Part shown: piece after piece, positions 35,201-44,425 of the stretch
Position numbering within the stretch: position 1 is the stretch's first letter
Layout of the letters: each line of letters opens with the position of its first letter
Source of the DNA: Usnea hakonensis
Lineage: Eukaryota; Ascomycota; Lecanoromycetes; Lecanorales; Parmeliaceae
Direction of reading: 5' to 3'
NCBI GenBank assembly: GCA_013423325.1
Contig: BLJB01000235.1
Span: 1 to 64,000 of the forward strand
DNA: 64,000 bases
Translations under genes and position numbers: made by a program
The notes under the pieces: model-generated
What the model saw: only the letters and a program-made list of their open reading frames with translations
Databases searched by the model: none
What the model was told of the DNA's origin: nothing

Positions 35201-35891
35201 CTTCTGACTCCTCGTACCATTTCGAATTTAAGTAGGACTGCCGCTCATCCTGCCTAATGATGTCTTCTTTCTTCTCAAGCCGTAAATTCTCCGGCGAACA
35301 TGAAATGACATCGCAAAGGTAGTCCATAGCTCGACCTATAGTCATCTTGATACTCTCAATCAATTCTTCTGGAAGATTTGGCGCTTGCCGTTGTTTCCCA
35401 GCCGTTACGGACGCGTCTGCTGTGTGTATGGCACACTTGACTGGAATTTTCCAAGCTTCGTCATCCCCACAATCACAGCAGCCAGAATTCCCCGTAGATA
35501 TATGCTGACTGACAAGGTGACCCGTATGCTCCGAAGCTTCGAAGCAGCGAGTGCAAAGGACACACGTCTCATCCGAGGTGCATGTTTTGCATCGGTAAGT
35601 AGCATCGCCACCTTTGAATATATGACCGCAAGCCTTGCCCCTGGCTGCTTCACTGTACTCCGATCCTTCTACCATATCTTGAGCATCCCGAAGGTCCCAG
35701 TCATCTCCAGCCTTTGGGACCTTGCCTCCAAAAAGAACCCTTAGATAGTCGTCATTTTCGGCGACAAGCGAGTTGAAGAGTGCTCGCTGAAGTGACTGGC
35801 TGGCGCTCTTCGTATAGCGATACTCATGCTCATGAGGAAGGTCTCGAAGAACATAGCACAAATGTCGCTCTCGATTTGTCAGTAACATCAT
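29285..35891 (-). CDS. UBR1: E3 ubiquitin ligase Ubr1 (N-recognin)
   Basis: Exons 35891-29623 and 29552-29285 (2178 aa). The 70-bp intron rebuilds HMQKCGIDTGLFLN, and the last 89 residues (NIRKCCVLYLHNKNGSFNPA..LEADINNGGWET) are the conserved Ubr1 C-terminus. Ubr1 recognises basic and bulky N-terminal residues and ubiquitylates substrates with Rad6. Domains: UBR box from residue 86 (KACGHIFKGGDATYRCKTC, CDCGD), a ClpS-like type-2 pocket (FALLLWNDEKHTVDEV, about 235-320), an acidic insert with a Pro run (about 410-490), a RING from about 1378 (CILCQEE, GHIMHYSCFDLYC, CPLCKALGN) and the C-terminal autoinhibitory domain. It is slightly longer than yeast Ubr1. A 6-codon upstream ORF overlaps the start. 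Confidence 0.96.
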
Positions 35892-35908
35892 GAAAGGTAC
35901 TGCTCCAT
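35888..35908 (-). promoter_or_regulatory. Upstream ORF overlapping the UBR1 start codon
   Basis: On the minus strand, an ATG at 35908 opens a six-codon frame (MEQYLS) whose TGA (35890-35888) overlaps the UBR1 ATG at 35891 as ATGATG. Ribosomes ending the short frame sit exactly on the main start, an arrangement that can allow termination-reinitiation or limit expression. It matters only if the transcript starts upstream of 35908. Confidence 0.45.
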
Positions 35909-37201
35909 TGCTGTAGCGACAGTGGCTTCAGGAATTGTCACAGATGAAGGTGGAAGGGACCGAGCCGAGATTGCAGTCTTTACTCCCTTCGTGTAAGTGC
36001 TCGACATATGGAAAAGGGGAGACGGCGACATACAAGTAGGATCAGATTTCGTCTGGAATCAACGAACCCGTTTCCAGCGAAAGCATAAATCACCAGGAAA
36101 GACTTCTGTCCAGGCAAGTTCTATCCTCCGGTTATCTTAGACAAAACCTTCTGAAAAAGCCCGAATCAGAGAGTTTCGGATTTATTGATGTGGAAGATAA
36201 TCTAAGGAGGGGCACGATGGGAAATGAAATAGATTATAAAGTACACTTCAATGCCAAGATGTTTGTTTCATGACGGCCAGTGAAAAAGGCCATGCTTGGA
36301 ATTCAGCTACAGTGGTCTTCTAACTTTGGCAGCCTGTTTGGTTTCGAAATTCTGCTCTCTGTAGCTATGCCACATCTTGCACCCGAAAGGAGTGTTTTCA
36401 AGACGACACAACATCTATCTCAAAAGCGGAGACAAGTCTTCGCGCCAAACCGATTCGTGCTCTCCTCCTCGTATATGGCTGCAACAGCGCGCCTCATTCC
36501 TCCTCACTCTCCACGTACTTATGTCGTATGTCCTTCCATTGCCGCTGATTCAAATTATCAGCCGCTACCTCAGAAAAGACAAAAGACAGCCATCTACTAA
36601 CTCCTTTGTTGGTCCAATCCCAGTACTTCGTCAGAGCTTGATCAAACCCACTTGCCCAACGTCTATCAGCACTGATTTCTCTTGTCAATACTTCGTCGTG
36701 TTCTCTTACATCTCGAACGCGAAGGCTCCGCCAAACACAGCGGACAAAAAAACAACATTTCGTCGGAATATGGAGCTGCCTGAGTATTAGTCAAAGCTTC
36801 CGCTCTAGAGTTTACAAAGACTTGCTTGTAAAGGCCGCTAGCAATCTGGCGGAACAACAATTAGCTTGTCAGCGTACCTTACAGATGGCTCTTGAATTGC
36901 TTACACCAGCCATCGTAATGATCGTACCCAATTTGCAGCCTAGTGTAGGAGGGTAGGAGAATTGTTGTGCGAGACGAAGATTGATTTTTGGATGGGCCGC
37001 CCGGGCGGCGAAGAGACAATGCCGTTTGGTCAACCGTAGGCCGCTGCTGCGCCAATTGAACATTCAATCTCCCCTCAACACACAATTCAATGGCTGACTG
37101 TCTTGCTTGACCACGAACATGAGGATCAAATTGATGCCCTCGAGGCCACAGGGTACTTCAGCTCCTTAATTGCTCATCGTTTGCTTCATTACAGAGCAGC
37201 A
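35909..37201. promoter_or_regulatory. Divergent intergenic region between UBR1 and PYM1
   Basis: About 1.3 kb between two start codons. Short frames on both strands carry no family marks. An in-frame but TTG-initiated extension of PYM1 runs back to 37103; an intron ending at the TTACAG just before 37196 could alternatively place PYM1's first exon here. Nothing else was seen. Confidence 0.45.
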
Positions 37202-37861
37202 ATGCCGATATCTCAGCCCTCTATGCCTCGTTCCGGTATCCTTACCACCCCCACAGGTGATCGGCACATTCCTCCTTCAACACGCGCCGATGGTTCCCTT
37301 CGGAAAGAAATCAAGATACGCCCTGGTTATAAGCCTCCTGAAGATGTCGAAGTCTACAAAAACAGGACAGCAGAAGCATGGAAGACAAGAGGTAGTGGCG
37401 GTGTTCCTGGCGCCGAGGGGTTGAAGGAATCAGAGGATGTGGTGTCAAGCCCGGGAAAGAATGCCAAGAGGAGAGAAGCGAGGAGGAAAGCGAAGGCTAC
37501 CGAGGGCGATGAAGAAAAAGAGAGTCTCGCGAATGTAAACCTACAGGTGGAAGAAAACGGCCAGCCCAGCACGGACTCAAAGCCAGCGGCAGGACTTGAT
37601 TGGAGAATAGCAGGCTCTCCACAGTCTCAGGAGCCTCAGCCTGAGGTGGATCCAGAGGTAGAAAAGGAGAAGCAGGTGCGGAACTTGAAGAAGAAATTAC
37701 GGCAAGCAAGAGAACTGCGAGAGAAGAAGGACAAAGGAGAGAATTTGCTCCCTGAGCAGTTCGAGAAAGTTATCAAAATTCAGGAGCTCATACGACAACT
37801 GGACAGTCTAGGTTTTGACAGTGATGGTGCCAACAAAGCAAAAGATGTGCGATGGGAATGA
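37202..37861 (+). CDS. PYM1: PYM (partner of Y14-Mago, exon-junction-complex disassembly factor)
   Basis: A 219-residue frame from the ATG at 37202. The Mago-binding domain at the N-terminus is unmistakable: SGILTTPTGDRHIPPSTRADGSLRKEIKIRPGY (split here as SGILTTPTGDRHIPPS then TRADGSLRKEIKIRPGY), followed by PPEDVEVYKNRTAEAWK. The rest is charged and helical, with KKKLRQARELREKKDKGENLLPEQ near the end, as in PYM/WIBG. PYM binds the Mago-Y14 dimer and ribosomes and recycles exon-junction complexes in the cytoplasm. Its presence fits a genome with many introns. The exact N-terminus is uncertain by a few residues. Confidence 0.92.
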   Translation: MPISQPSMPRSGILTTPTGDRHIPPSTRADGSLRKEIKIRPGYKPPEDVEVYKNRTAEAWKTRGSGGVPGAEGLKESEDVVSSPGKNAKRREARRKAKATEGDEEKESLANVNLQVEENGQPSTDSKPAAGLDWRIAGSPQSQEPQPEVDPEVEKEKQVRNLKKKLRQARELREKKDKGENLLPEQFEKVIKIQELIRQLDSLGFDSDGANKAKDVRWE

Positions 37862-38281
37862 TCCATGAGTGATGTTGTTGAGGCGTTCAGAAGGAAAAGG
37901 TTTTGAAAAGAACAAGGCGGCATTTCCTGCACTGGCTCTTCTAGCGAATATACCCTTGCGGATGCTGGACAATATCTACATCGAGTTTGTTGAACCAAGA
38001 AACGAACGCAATACAAGAGCTCTGCTATCACTGTTGATGACACATTGCCCAGCCTCTATATCGCCACAGCCGTCAATATCTGTCCTCTGTACCTTTCGTT
38101 GCAGCTACTGCGACGTGCTCTTCTGGTCCACTCGTCGCTGTAGAACTTAATCACCTCCATCACCTCCCAGAAAGAAAGACTGCCCCTCGAGACACGAGTC
38201 CTAATGACGTGAGCATCAAGTCATGAGTCTGTTCATTACAAAGTTGTGAACAGACGGTATCTAGAGTCTTGCTGATTAGAC
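37862..38281. other. Intergenic, convergent 3' ends
   Basis: About 420 bp between the PYM1 stop (+) and the HEM14 stop (-). Only short unsupported frames occur. Confidence 0.5.
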
Positions 38282-40181
38282 TCATAGACTTTTTTTCTGC
38301 TCCTCTGGCCTATACCATGACCACTTCCTCCCGCCAACAAAAGCCTCAAGTCCAGTTGTTCCACAACCATCGACTAAGCCCTTGACCACGTCCCGAGCAG
38401 CCCTTACGCAATCATTGAGTCCTACGCCTGTATAGCTATTCCCAGCAACCTTGAGCCTGCCTTTGAAGGATTCCAGACGAAGACTGGCATCTTCCATTCG
38501 TGCATCATGGCCAACGCTGTATTGCGGTATGCAGTTACGTTGCAAGCTCACCCTGATGGCTCGAGGCTCCTCATCAATGCCTAGATGACGATTTAGCAGT
38601 GCCTTCGCCATGCTAGCGCCTTCATCCTCGTCTGGATAAGCGTCCACGCCCTCCCACCAGTGCCCGCCCAACATCACTGTGATTTTGGTGCCAGATACGT
38701 CGTCTTGACCAAGACTAGCATCGGTGTCGAACACAACTCCAAGGGCCCTTTCAGGATTCTGCTCGAAGGGCACGGAACGAGGCAACAAGTATCCAAAACC
38801 GTGGACTGGAAGAATATGAGGATTTGAAAAGAAAAGATTTACAACCATAACTGTGACAGCAGAGGTGTGAGACAGGGGTGAAAGATTAGTGCTATGTGAA
38901 TCGGAGACCATGCTGGCAAGCTTATTTCCCGGTATTGTGGATACGACATAATCAAAATTGTAATCGATTGTTTGACGTTTCGAGGCTTCTGTTGCGTTAA
39001 TCTCAATCTGTGTGCCTTAAGTCAATGCCCAGATTACCTTAGATTGAATAGAAATTTACAGCGCTCGGATGTGAATCATGAGAGGCGTACTTACCTTTTC
39101 GCCAGCCGCATATGACCCTAGTTTGATATGTCCGACATCAGTATTTTCTAGTATATGGACATTGCCACTCTCGTGGAGCTTTGTCTCCAATCTATCAGCC
39201 AATTCACCAATCCCACCCTTGAACGTGAATACGCTAGATTTCTTCACGAGTTCTAGCCTGTCGGACATGACTGGCTGGCTCTGAAGAGTCCTCATCATAT
39301 CTAAGTCGCTTGTAGCAATCGGATGCATCCCTCCAAATGCTTGGGCTAATATTCCTTTCAAGATTGAATTGCTTCGCCATTCAATGGCCCATAAAGACGG
39401 CACCAGTGCACTAGCACTGAGATTATAAATATCACCAGCGTAGATGCCATGGAAAATGGCAGACACTACATTGTCTGCCAAAGCAGAGCCAACTCTTCGA
39501 GTGAGGAAGGAGCCGATAGACTCGTCCTGGAGATCCTCCGGACGTCGAGGCTTAGTCAATTCGGTCAAGGCCCCAGAAATAGTACCTTTGAAGAGAGGTT
39601 CGGACATGACATTAGAAATGTTTTGAAATAACGAGGAGCCGGGTCCAGGCATGCGCACAAGATGATCCGGATAGTAGATGAATCTGTTCTGCGCAGCAGC
39701 TGAACTTTTGGAGGTCATCAGGACTCGATCATCCAAGCCGAGGTCACGGACCTGGATGGCGTGGGTCAGCCTAGACACGCACTGAGTTGCGCTACCTTCA
39801 TACCAAATTCAAAGTTATGAGACCATTTGGCATTGTTGGGCGTAGGTTGCGTGGTCCCTGCTCGAAAACTACATTTCCAGTGCCAACATCCACGGATTTC
39901 GAATGAAGCCATCCACCTAAGCGTGAGCTGGCTTCGAAAAGCGTCACCTTTGCGTGTGGAATGTCTCTAGTGATGAAATATGCACTAGCTAGTCCGGTAA
40001 TACCCCCTCCCAGAACGGCTATACTGGGAGGTCCAAAGTTTTTATCAGATGCAGATGGAGTCGTGGCATATGGTCGGGATAAGAAAACCCTCTGAAAAGC
40101 TGGTCTAGCATTACATTGCTTGAGCGAAGATTTGAAGATAATGAGGCCTGGAAGACAGAAGACCCCAGTCGATATATGCAT
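38282..40181 (-). CDS. HEM14: Protoporphyrinogen oxidase, mitochondrial
   Basis: Minus-strand exons: 40181-39804, 39751-39095, 39007-38282 (586 aa); introns of 52 and 87 bp. The enzyme oxidises protoporphyrinogen IX to protoporphyrin IX, the penultimate step of heme synthesis, on the inner mitochondrial membrane. An N-terminal basic/hydrophobic presequence-like stretch precedes the FAD dinucleotide-binding motif IAVLGGGITGLASAYF. Then come LFEASSRLGGWLHS, EQGPRNLRP, QNRFIYYPDHLVRMPGP (rebuilt across the first junction from GLITLNLVRDLGL), GIYAGDIYNLSA, FTFKGGIGELADRL, VVSTIPGNKLASMV and a final GNSYTGVGLNDCV. Length and order match the fungal family. Confidence 0.95.
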
Positions 40182-40650
40182 GGGAATACGCCTGGATACA
40201 CCGTGTGTGACTCGGCTTGGCTGGTATGGGTACGGCTGATTTAATACAGTACCTTACTTTACTTAAGTAGCGGCAACGAAGACAAAGCGCGGATCCACCT
40301 CTGAGATCTTCATGTGTTGAGGTACTTTTGGACTCTTAGAGAGTAATTATTAAATCAGCAATTATTTTTACTCTAGAGTAGGTGTAATATGATGACCGAG
40401 GATGCTCTCTACAACATGGTATTTCTGCATTGTAGGAGCACAGAAGAACCGGTTCTAGCTTTGCTAACGTTACTCGGTAAATTCGCTCTATTTCCTTGTC
40501 TCCACCCAGAAGTCTTTTAGAGCTTCCCCACCCCTCCAAGAATGAATTATGCATAAAACGCCCTATACAAATGCCCCTTTTCAGCCTTTCCAACCCCCTA
40601 CGCCTGATTCTGTTAAGCTGATTCCATCCTTCCCTTAAGTCCCCAGTGGT
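40182..40650. other. Intergenic between NAB2 (3') and HEM14 (5')
   Basis: A 469-bp stretch holding the HEM14 promoter and the NAB2 3' region, both on the minus strand. It includes a GTACCTTACTTTACTTAAGTA run near 40250. No gene was seen. Confidence 0.45.
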
Positions 40651-42357
40651 CTACGTGACAACCTCGGCCCCTAAGCTTGAATTCTGGGATCCATGCGTTT
40701 GGTCTTCGGCCTTGATATCCTCAATCTTGACGTCCGGCACAACGAGTTCCTCCTCGCCTATCTCATCGACGAACTTCCTCTCGCTAACATGGCCCCTGTC
40801 TTCACTATCATTCGCTACCCGCCAAACCTTGTCGCCAAAACTTCCTCTTTTCTGGCCCTCGGCATGCTTGAAGGGACATTGTGAATTCAAGCAAGGATTG
40901 AATCGACAGATGGTTCTAACGTGCATGAATTTGCACCCTTCTTTCTTGCAATCGGCGCCGAACCTGCAGGGTGGCATCGCTGTAGGATGTCGAAACGGAC
41001 ATGAAGGGTTTGTACAATGCGGGAAAAACCGGCAATCCTGCGCAGACTGATGACTAACCTTCTGTGCAGGCGACGGATGACGGCCAACGCATTTCCGATT
41101 TTTGCAGGCGGCGCCAAACGGACACTCGTCGTTCACGTCGATCGTGGTTCCTGGAGGTGCTTCGGGAGACTGATGAGCGAAGGGGCAATCTCTCTTCGTG
41201 CAAGTCAAATTGAATCTGCATATTGTCTCGGAGGCCGAGTCCGGAGGATTGTTCTGCGAGCTTTCAACCTCCATAGATGACGAGATGTCGCCATTAATGT
41301 GGTTACCGGGCATATCTGTATTCATAGAAAGCTCTTGGGACTGTAGCTTTCCATCATTGTACTGCGGGCCTTTGTTGAAGTGTCCATTCTGGCGTTGGGG
41401 ATTACTTTCTACCCTCTCGAAGAGCGACCGACCCGGCTGTTGCCTAGGTGGCGCAGCGCTATTGTGAAAAGTTGGAGTTATCGCTGGTATGAACATTTGT
41501 TGTTGTTGAGGCGAGAAAAGTTGTTGCATCATCCGCGCCTGCTCTTCATACATAGACATCAATTGCATTTGCTGTTGTGGCGTCATCTGCATCAACGGCG
41601 CAGCAGCTCCACCATTAGGTATGCTTGCATTAGGCATCCCCATTGGTCTTCCATTTGTTTGCGTCCTCACAGTCCGGTTCTGATCAGTCCTGGGGCCTTT
41701 TGGTGGTGGTCGACCATGCATATTGATGCGCTCAGTGCCTTGTTGCGGTCGAACGCGATGAAGAACAGTGTCACTTGATCGATCCATGGCTTTTGATAAT
41801 TGACCCATCATCCTCTTGTTGCCATTTCGTGAAGGGTTTCGCATCGACTTGGGACCAGTTGGTCTTCTGCCTGTCAGTGGGTTGTAGATTTTGAGGTCGC
41901 GAATCTTGAATACATACATGGTCCCGTTCTGGACACCGTCCATAGCTTCTCCCATATCAGCATCAGCACCTCCTTCTTCGTGAACTTGTCTGTTTGCAAC
42001 TCTGGATAAACCCCTCTCGTCTATTCTCGATGGTATTTCATGGCCTTGCTGTTTGTGTGATGTCTGAGGCACAGGAGGCCCGTTCAGTTGAACATTTAGA
42101 TTATCGACTTGCTCAAAAAGCCATTTCGAAAAATCCACTGCTCCGGTATCATCAGGCCCGAGATTAAGTAGGTCGTTAGAAAGCTCGGCGGCAATCTGCT
42201 CCTGAGTTTTCCCATTCACAAGCATTAGGATGATGTATTCTCCGAGAGCTGAGTCGTCAAGGCCTCCTGTACTCCATCCCACCTCTGACAGCTTGGGCTG
42301 GACCACATTACCGAGTGCTTCAGCAAGGGGTGTATTAAGGACTACTTCCACGGCCAT
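40651..42357 (-). CDS. NAB2: Nuclear polyadenylated RNA-binding protein Nab2 (CCCH fingers)
   Basis: An intronless 568-residue frame. Nab2/ZC3H14 binds poly(A) and controls tail length and mRNA export. The N-terminal PWI-like fold is visible (NTPLAEALGNVVQPKLSEVGW, YIILMLVNGKTQEQIAAELSNDLL, FSKWLFEQVD). A Gln/Met/Pro-rich middle follows (QQQMQLMSMYEEQARMMQQLF). The C-terminal half carries a run of CCCH fingers: CRFNLTCTKRDCPFAH, CPFGAACKNRKCVGRH, CRFFPHCTNPSCPFRH, CRFGADCKKEGCKFMH and CRFNPCLNSQCPFKH, i.e. five. The protein is somewhat larger than yeast Nab2, which has seven. The start ATG is followed directly by the conserved domain, so it is secure. Divergent from PRE2. Confidence 0.94.
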   Translation of the reverse strand: MAVEVVLNTPLAEALGNVVQPKLSEVGWSTGGLDDSALGEYIILMLVNGKTQEQIAAELSNDLLNLGPDDTGAVDFSKWLFEQVDNLNVQLNGPPVPQTSHKQQGHEIPSRIDERGLSRVANRQVHEEGGADADMGEAMDGVQNGTMYVFKIRDLKIYNPLTGRRPTGPKSMRNPSRNGNKRMMGQLSKAMDRSSDTVLHRVRPQQGTERINMHGRPPPKGPRTDQNRTVRTQTNGRPMGMPNASIPNGGAAAPLMQMTPQQQMQLMSMYEEQARMMQQLFSPQQQQMFIPAITPTFHNSAAPPRQQPGRSLFERVESNPQRQNGHFNKGPQYNDGKLQSQELSMNTDMPGNHINGDISSSMEVESSQNNPPDSASETICRFNLTCTKRDCPFAHQSPEAPPGTTIDVNDECPFGAACKNRKCVGRHPSPAQKVSHQSAQDCRFFPHCTNPSCPFRHPTAMPPCRFGADCKKEGCKFMHVRTICRFNPCLNSQCPFKHAEGQKRGSFGDKVWRVANDSEDRGHVSERKFVDEIGEEELVVPDVKIEDIKAEDQTHGSQNSSLGAEVVT

Positions 42358-42743
42358 AACGGCCTATCAAGAAAGGAAGTGGAGGGTAAGTTTGAATGTG
42401 GAAGAAGTTCTTGTCTCCTTCAGATATTCAGAGCAGTACAGATGTCGAAGATGTTGGAGTTTTCACACGGCTGTTATATGTTGCGTGGAAGATTGTGTGA
42501 TGATTGATGTGAAAGCAAGTGAATTGAAAGAAGGTATCGAGGTTCCCTTTGAGCCTCAAATTACTTACTCATCAGCCCTATGGATGGAAGAGCTTGGCGA
42601 CGTTGGCGTACGGGGTACTTGCGTGGACCACAGCACAGGTTAATGCTTCTTCTCTTCAATACCAGGACCCTACTTCCTCACTACATCTGAACATCTCTTC
42701 CTGACACCCAGTATTTTCTAACGCAGTCAGTCATTCTATCGAA
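42358..42743. promoter_or_regulatory. Divergent promoter between NAB2 and PRE2
   Basis: A 386-bp interval between two start codons. A plus-strand frame runs through it (42230-42643) but is antisense to NAB2 and shows no features. Shared regulation is inferred from position only. Confidence 0.45.
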
Positions 42744-43758
42744 ATGGATGATTTGGTGGCAACATATAGCCGTCCAGCCTTCGAGGATGAAGGCTATTCA
42801 TTAGACGAGCATCAAGAGCTGATACAAGCAAAGCCATCATTGTCTTTGGACTTTGCGTTACCCTCTATGCGAAATGTGAGTTGGTGACAAGGTCTATGAT
42901 ATCCGATCAAGCTGCTGAAGACGACCCTCAGCCCTCAGCCTTCCTCCGCGCGTTGACGGACGATCATGCCAACCCAAATTGTCCCATCAAGCTTGCACAC
43001 GGCACAACAACGCTCGCATTTCGATTCCAAGGGGGCATCATTGTAGCTACAGATTCCAGAGCTTCGGCAGGAGATTGGATTGCCAGTCAAACAGTTAAGA
43101 AGGTTATTGAAATTAACAATTGCCTGCTGGGTACGATGGCTGGTGGTGCTGCGGTAAGGCGGTTGTGAGAAAATTAATGGACGCGACAGAGTGATACTAA
43201 AGCGTGGACAGGATTGTCAGTATTGGTTAGCCTACCTCGGTATGCAATGTCGACTTCACGAGCTCCGCCACAAGCGCCGCATCTCCGTCGCGGCAGCATC
43301 CAAGATCCTTTCGAATCTTGTGTACTCTTACAAAGGTATGGGCTTGAGTATGGGTACAATGTGTGCGGGTGTCACACCACAAGAAGGTCCTGCGCTATAC
43401 TATATTGATTCTGAGGGCACTCGGCTCGCTGGCAACCTCTTCTGCGTGGGGTCAGGTCAGACATTTGCATACGGAGTATTGGACGCTGAATACCACTACA
43501 ATCTAAGCGAGGAAGAAGCATTGGAGCTTGGTTCAAGAAGCATCCTGGCAGCAACGCATAGGGATGCTTTCTCTGGTGGCTTTATCAATCTGTATCATGT
43601 TAAGGAGGACGGTTGGGTTAAGCATGGTTTCAGAGTACGTTTTTCCAAAATCCAGCAAGCTTAGAATCTACTAACGGGTATTGCAGGACACGAACCCAAT
43701 CTTCTGGAAGACGAAGCTGGAAAAGGGCGAGTTCAGCAATGTCACAGCAAACCTGTGA
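42744..43758 (+). CDS. PRE2: 20S proteasome beta5 subunit (chymotrypsin-like)
   Basis: Four exons: 42744-42875, 42932-43153, 43212-43634, 43687-43758 (282 aa); introns 56, 58 and 52 bp. Acceptors were chosen because they rebuild SMRNPSAFLRA, GGAADCQYW and GFRDTNPIFW. The propeptide is removed before the catalytic Thr in LAHG|TTTLAFRF (about Thr69). The family marks GGIIVATDSRASAG, VKKVIEIN, LGTMAGGAADC, YKGMGLSMGTM and FCVGSGQTFAYGVLD are all present. It is one of three active-site subunits of the proteasome and complements the Ubr1 ligase in the same pathway, although the genes are not adjacent. Confidence 0.95.
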
Positions 43759-44425
43759 ACTTGATTTGTCGACGTGCGACTTCAATCAGCAAGTACTTAT
43801 TGCGGGTTAGTGGAAAGGACAAGTCTTTCGACATGCATTCCATGGCGCTGGGAGATACACCCGTGGTTTCAATTTTACGGTAGCTTTCTGTGAATTGCAA
43901 TAGCTTGTAAATGTGTGTGGTTTGACTATATCCTGTACTATGGAAACTGTAATACAATTTTCATTTTGAAGCTTGTTCGTCTCCCGCATTTTCACTATCA
44001 ACGAGGGATGACTACCTACGGTCAAATCCTGACCCTTGTCAATTTTTAATACGGTATTGAATTGAGGGGAAGGTGCGGAGAAATTAAAGGAGCTATGTGC
44101 ATTACCTTACCTTACTCTGTACAGTAGCCGAAGAAGCCTGCTAACATAAGTACTTAGGTACCTTATTCCACCAACCACAGTCCTCGGCTACAGCCATTGC
44201 ACCAATCATGTCGGGCTCCTCCTTTCTGTACTGCATACAGCATCCCTTACCTACGTCATGTGGTACCGTACTATATTTACTTTATTGTACAGTACTTTAA
44301 GGCTGTTCGAGTACCTCCGCCATCCTCAGACCGTCCCCAGCATTTCCGACCTGAGGCCCATATCCATCTCATCAATCCCAATTCCCCTCATAATCACTTT
44401 CACTGCACGTTCGGCCTCTGCAAGC
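43759..44425. other. Intergenic upstream of the 14-exon MFS gene
   Basis: A 667-bp stretch. It contains ACCTTACCTTACTCTGTACAGTA (44104-44126) and an AAGTACTTAGGTACCTTATTC palindrome-like stretch (44149-44169). The frame from 44258 joins the MFS frame only through non-ATG or weaker upstream starts. No separate gene was seen. Confidence 0.45.
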
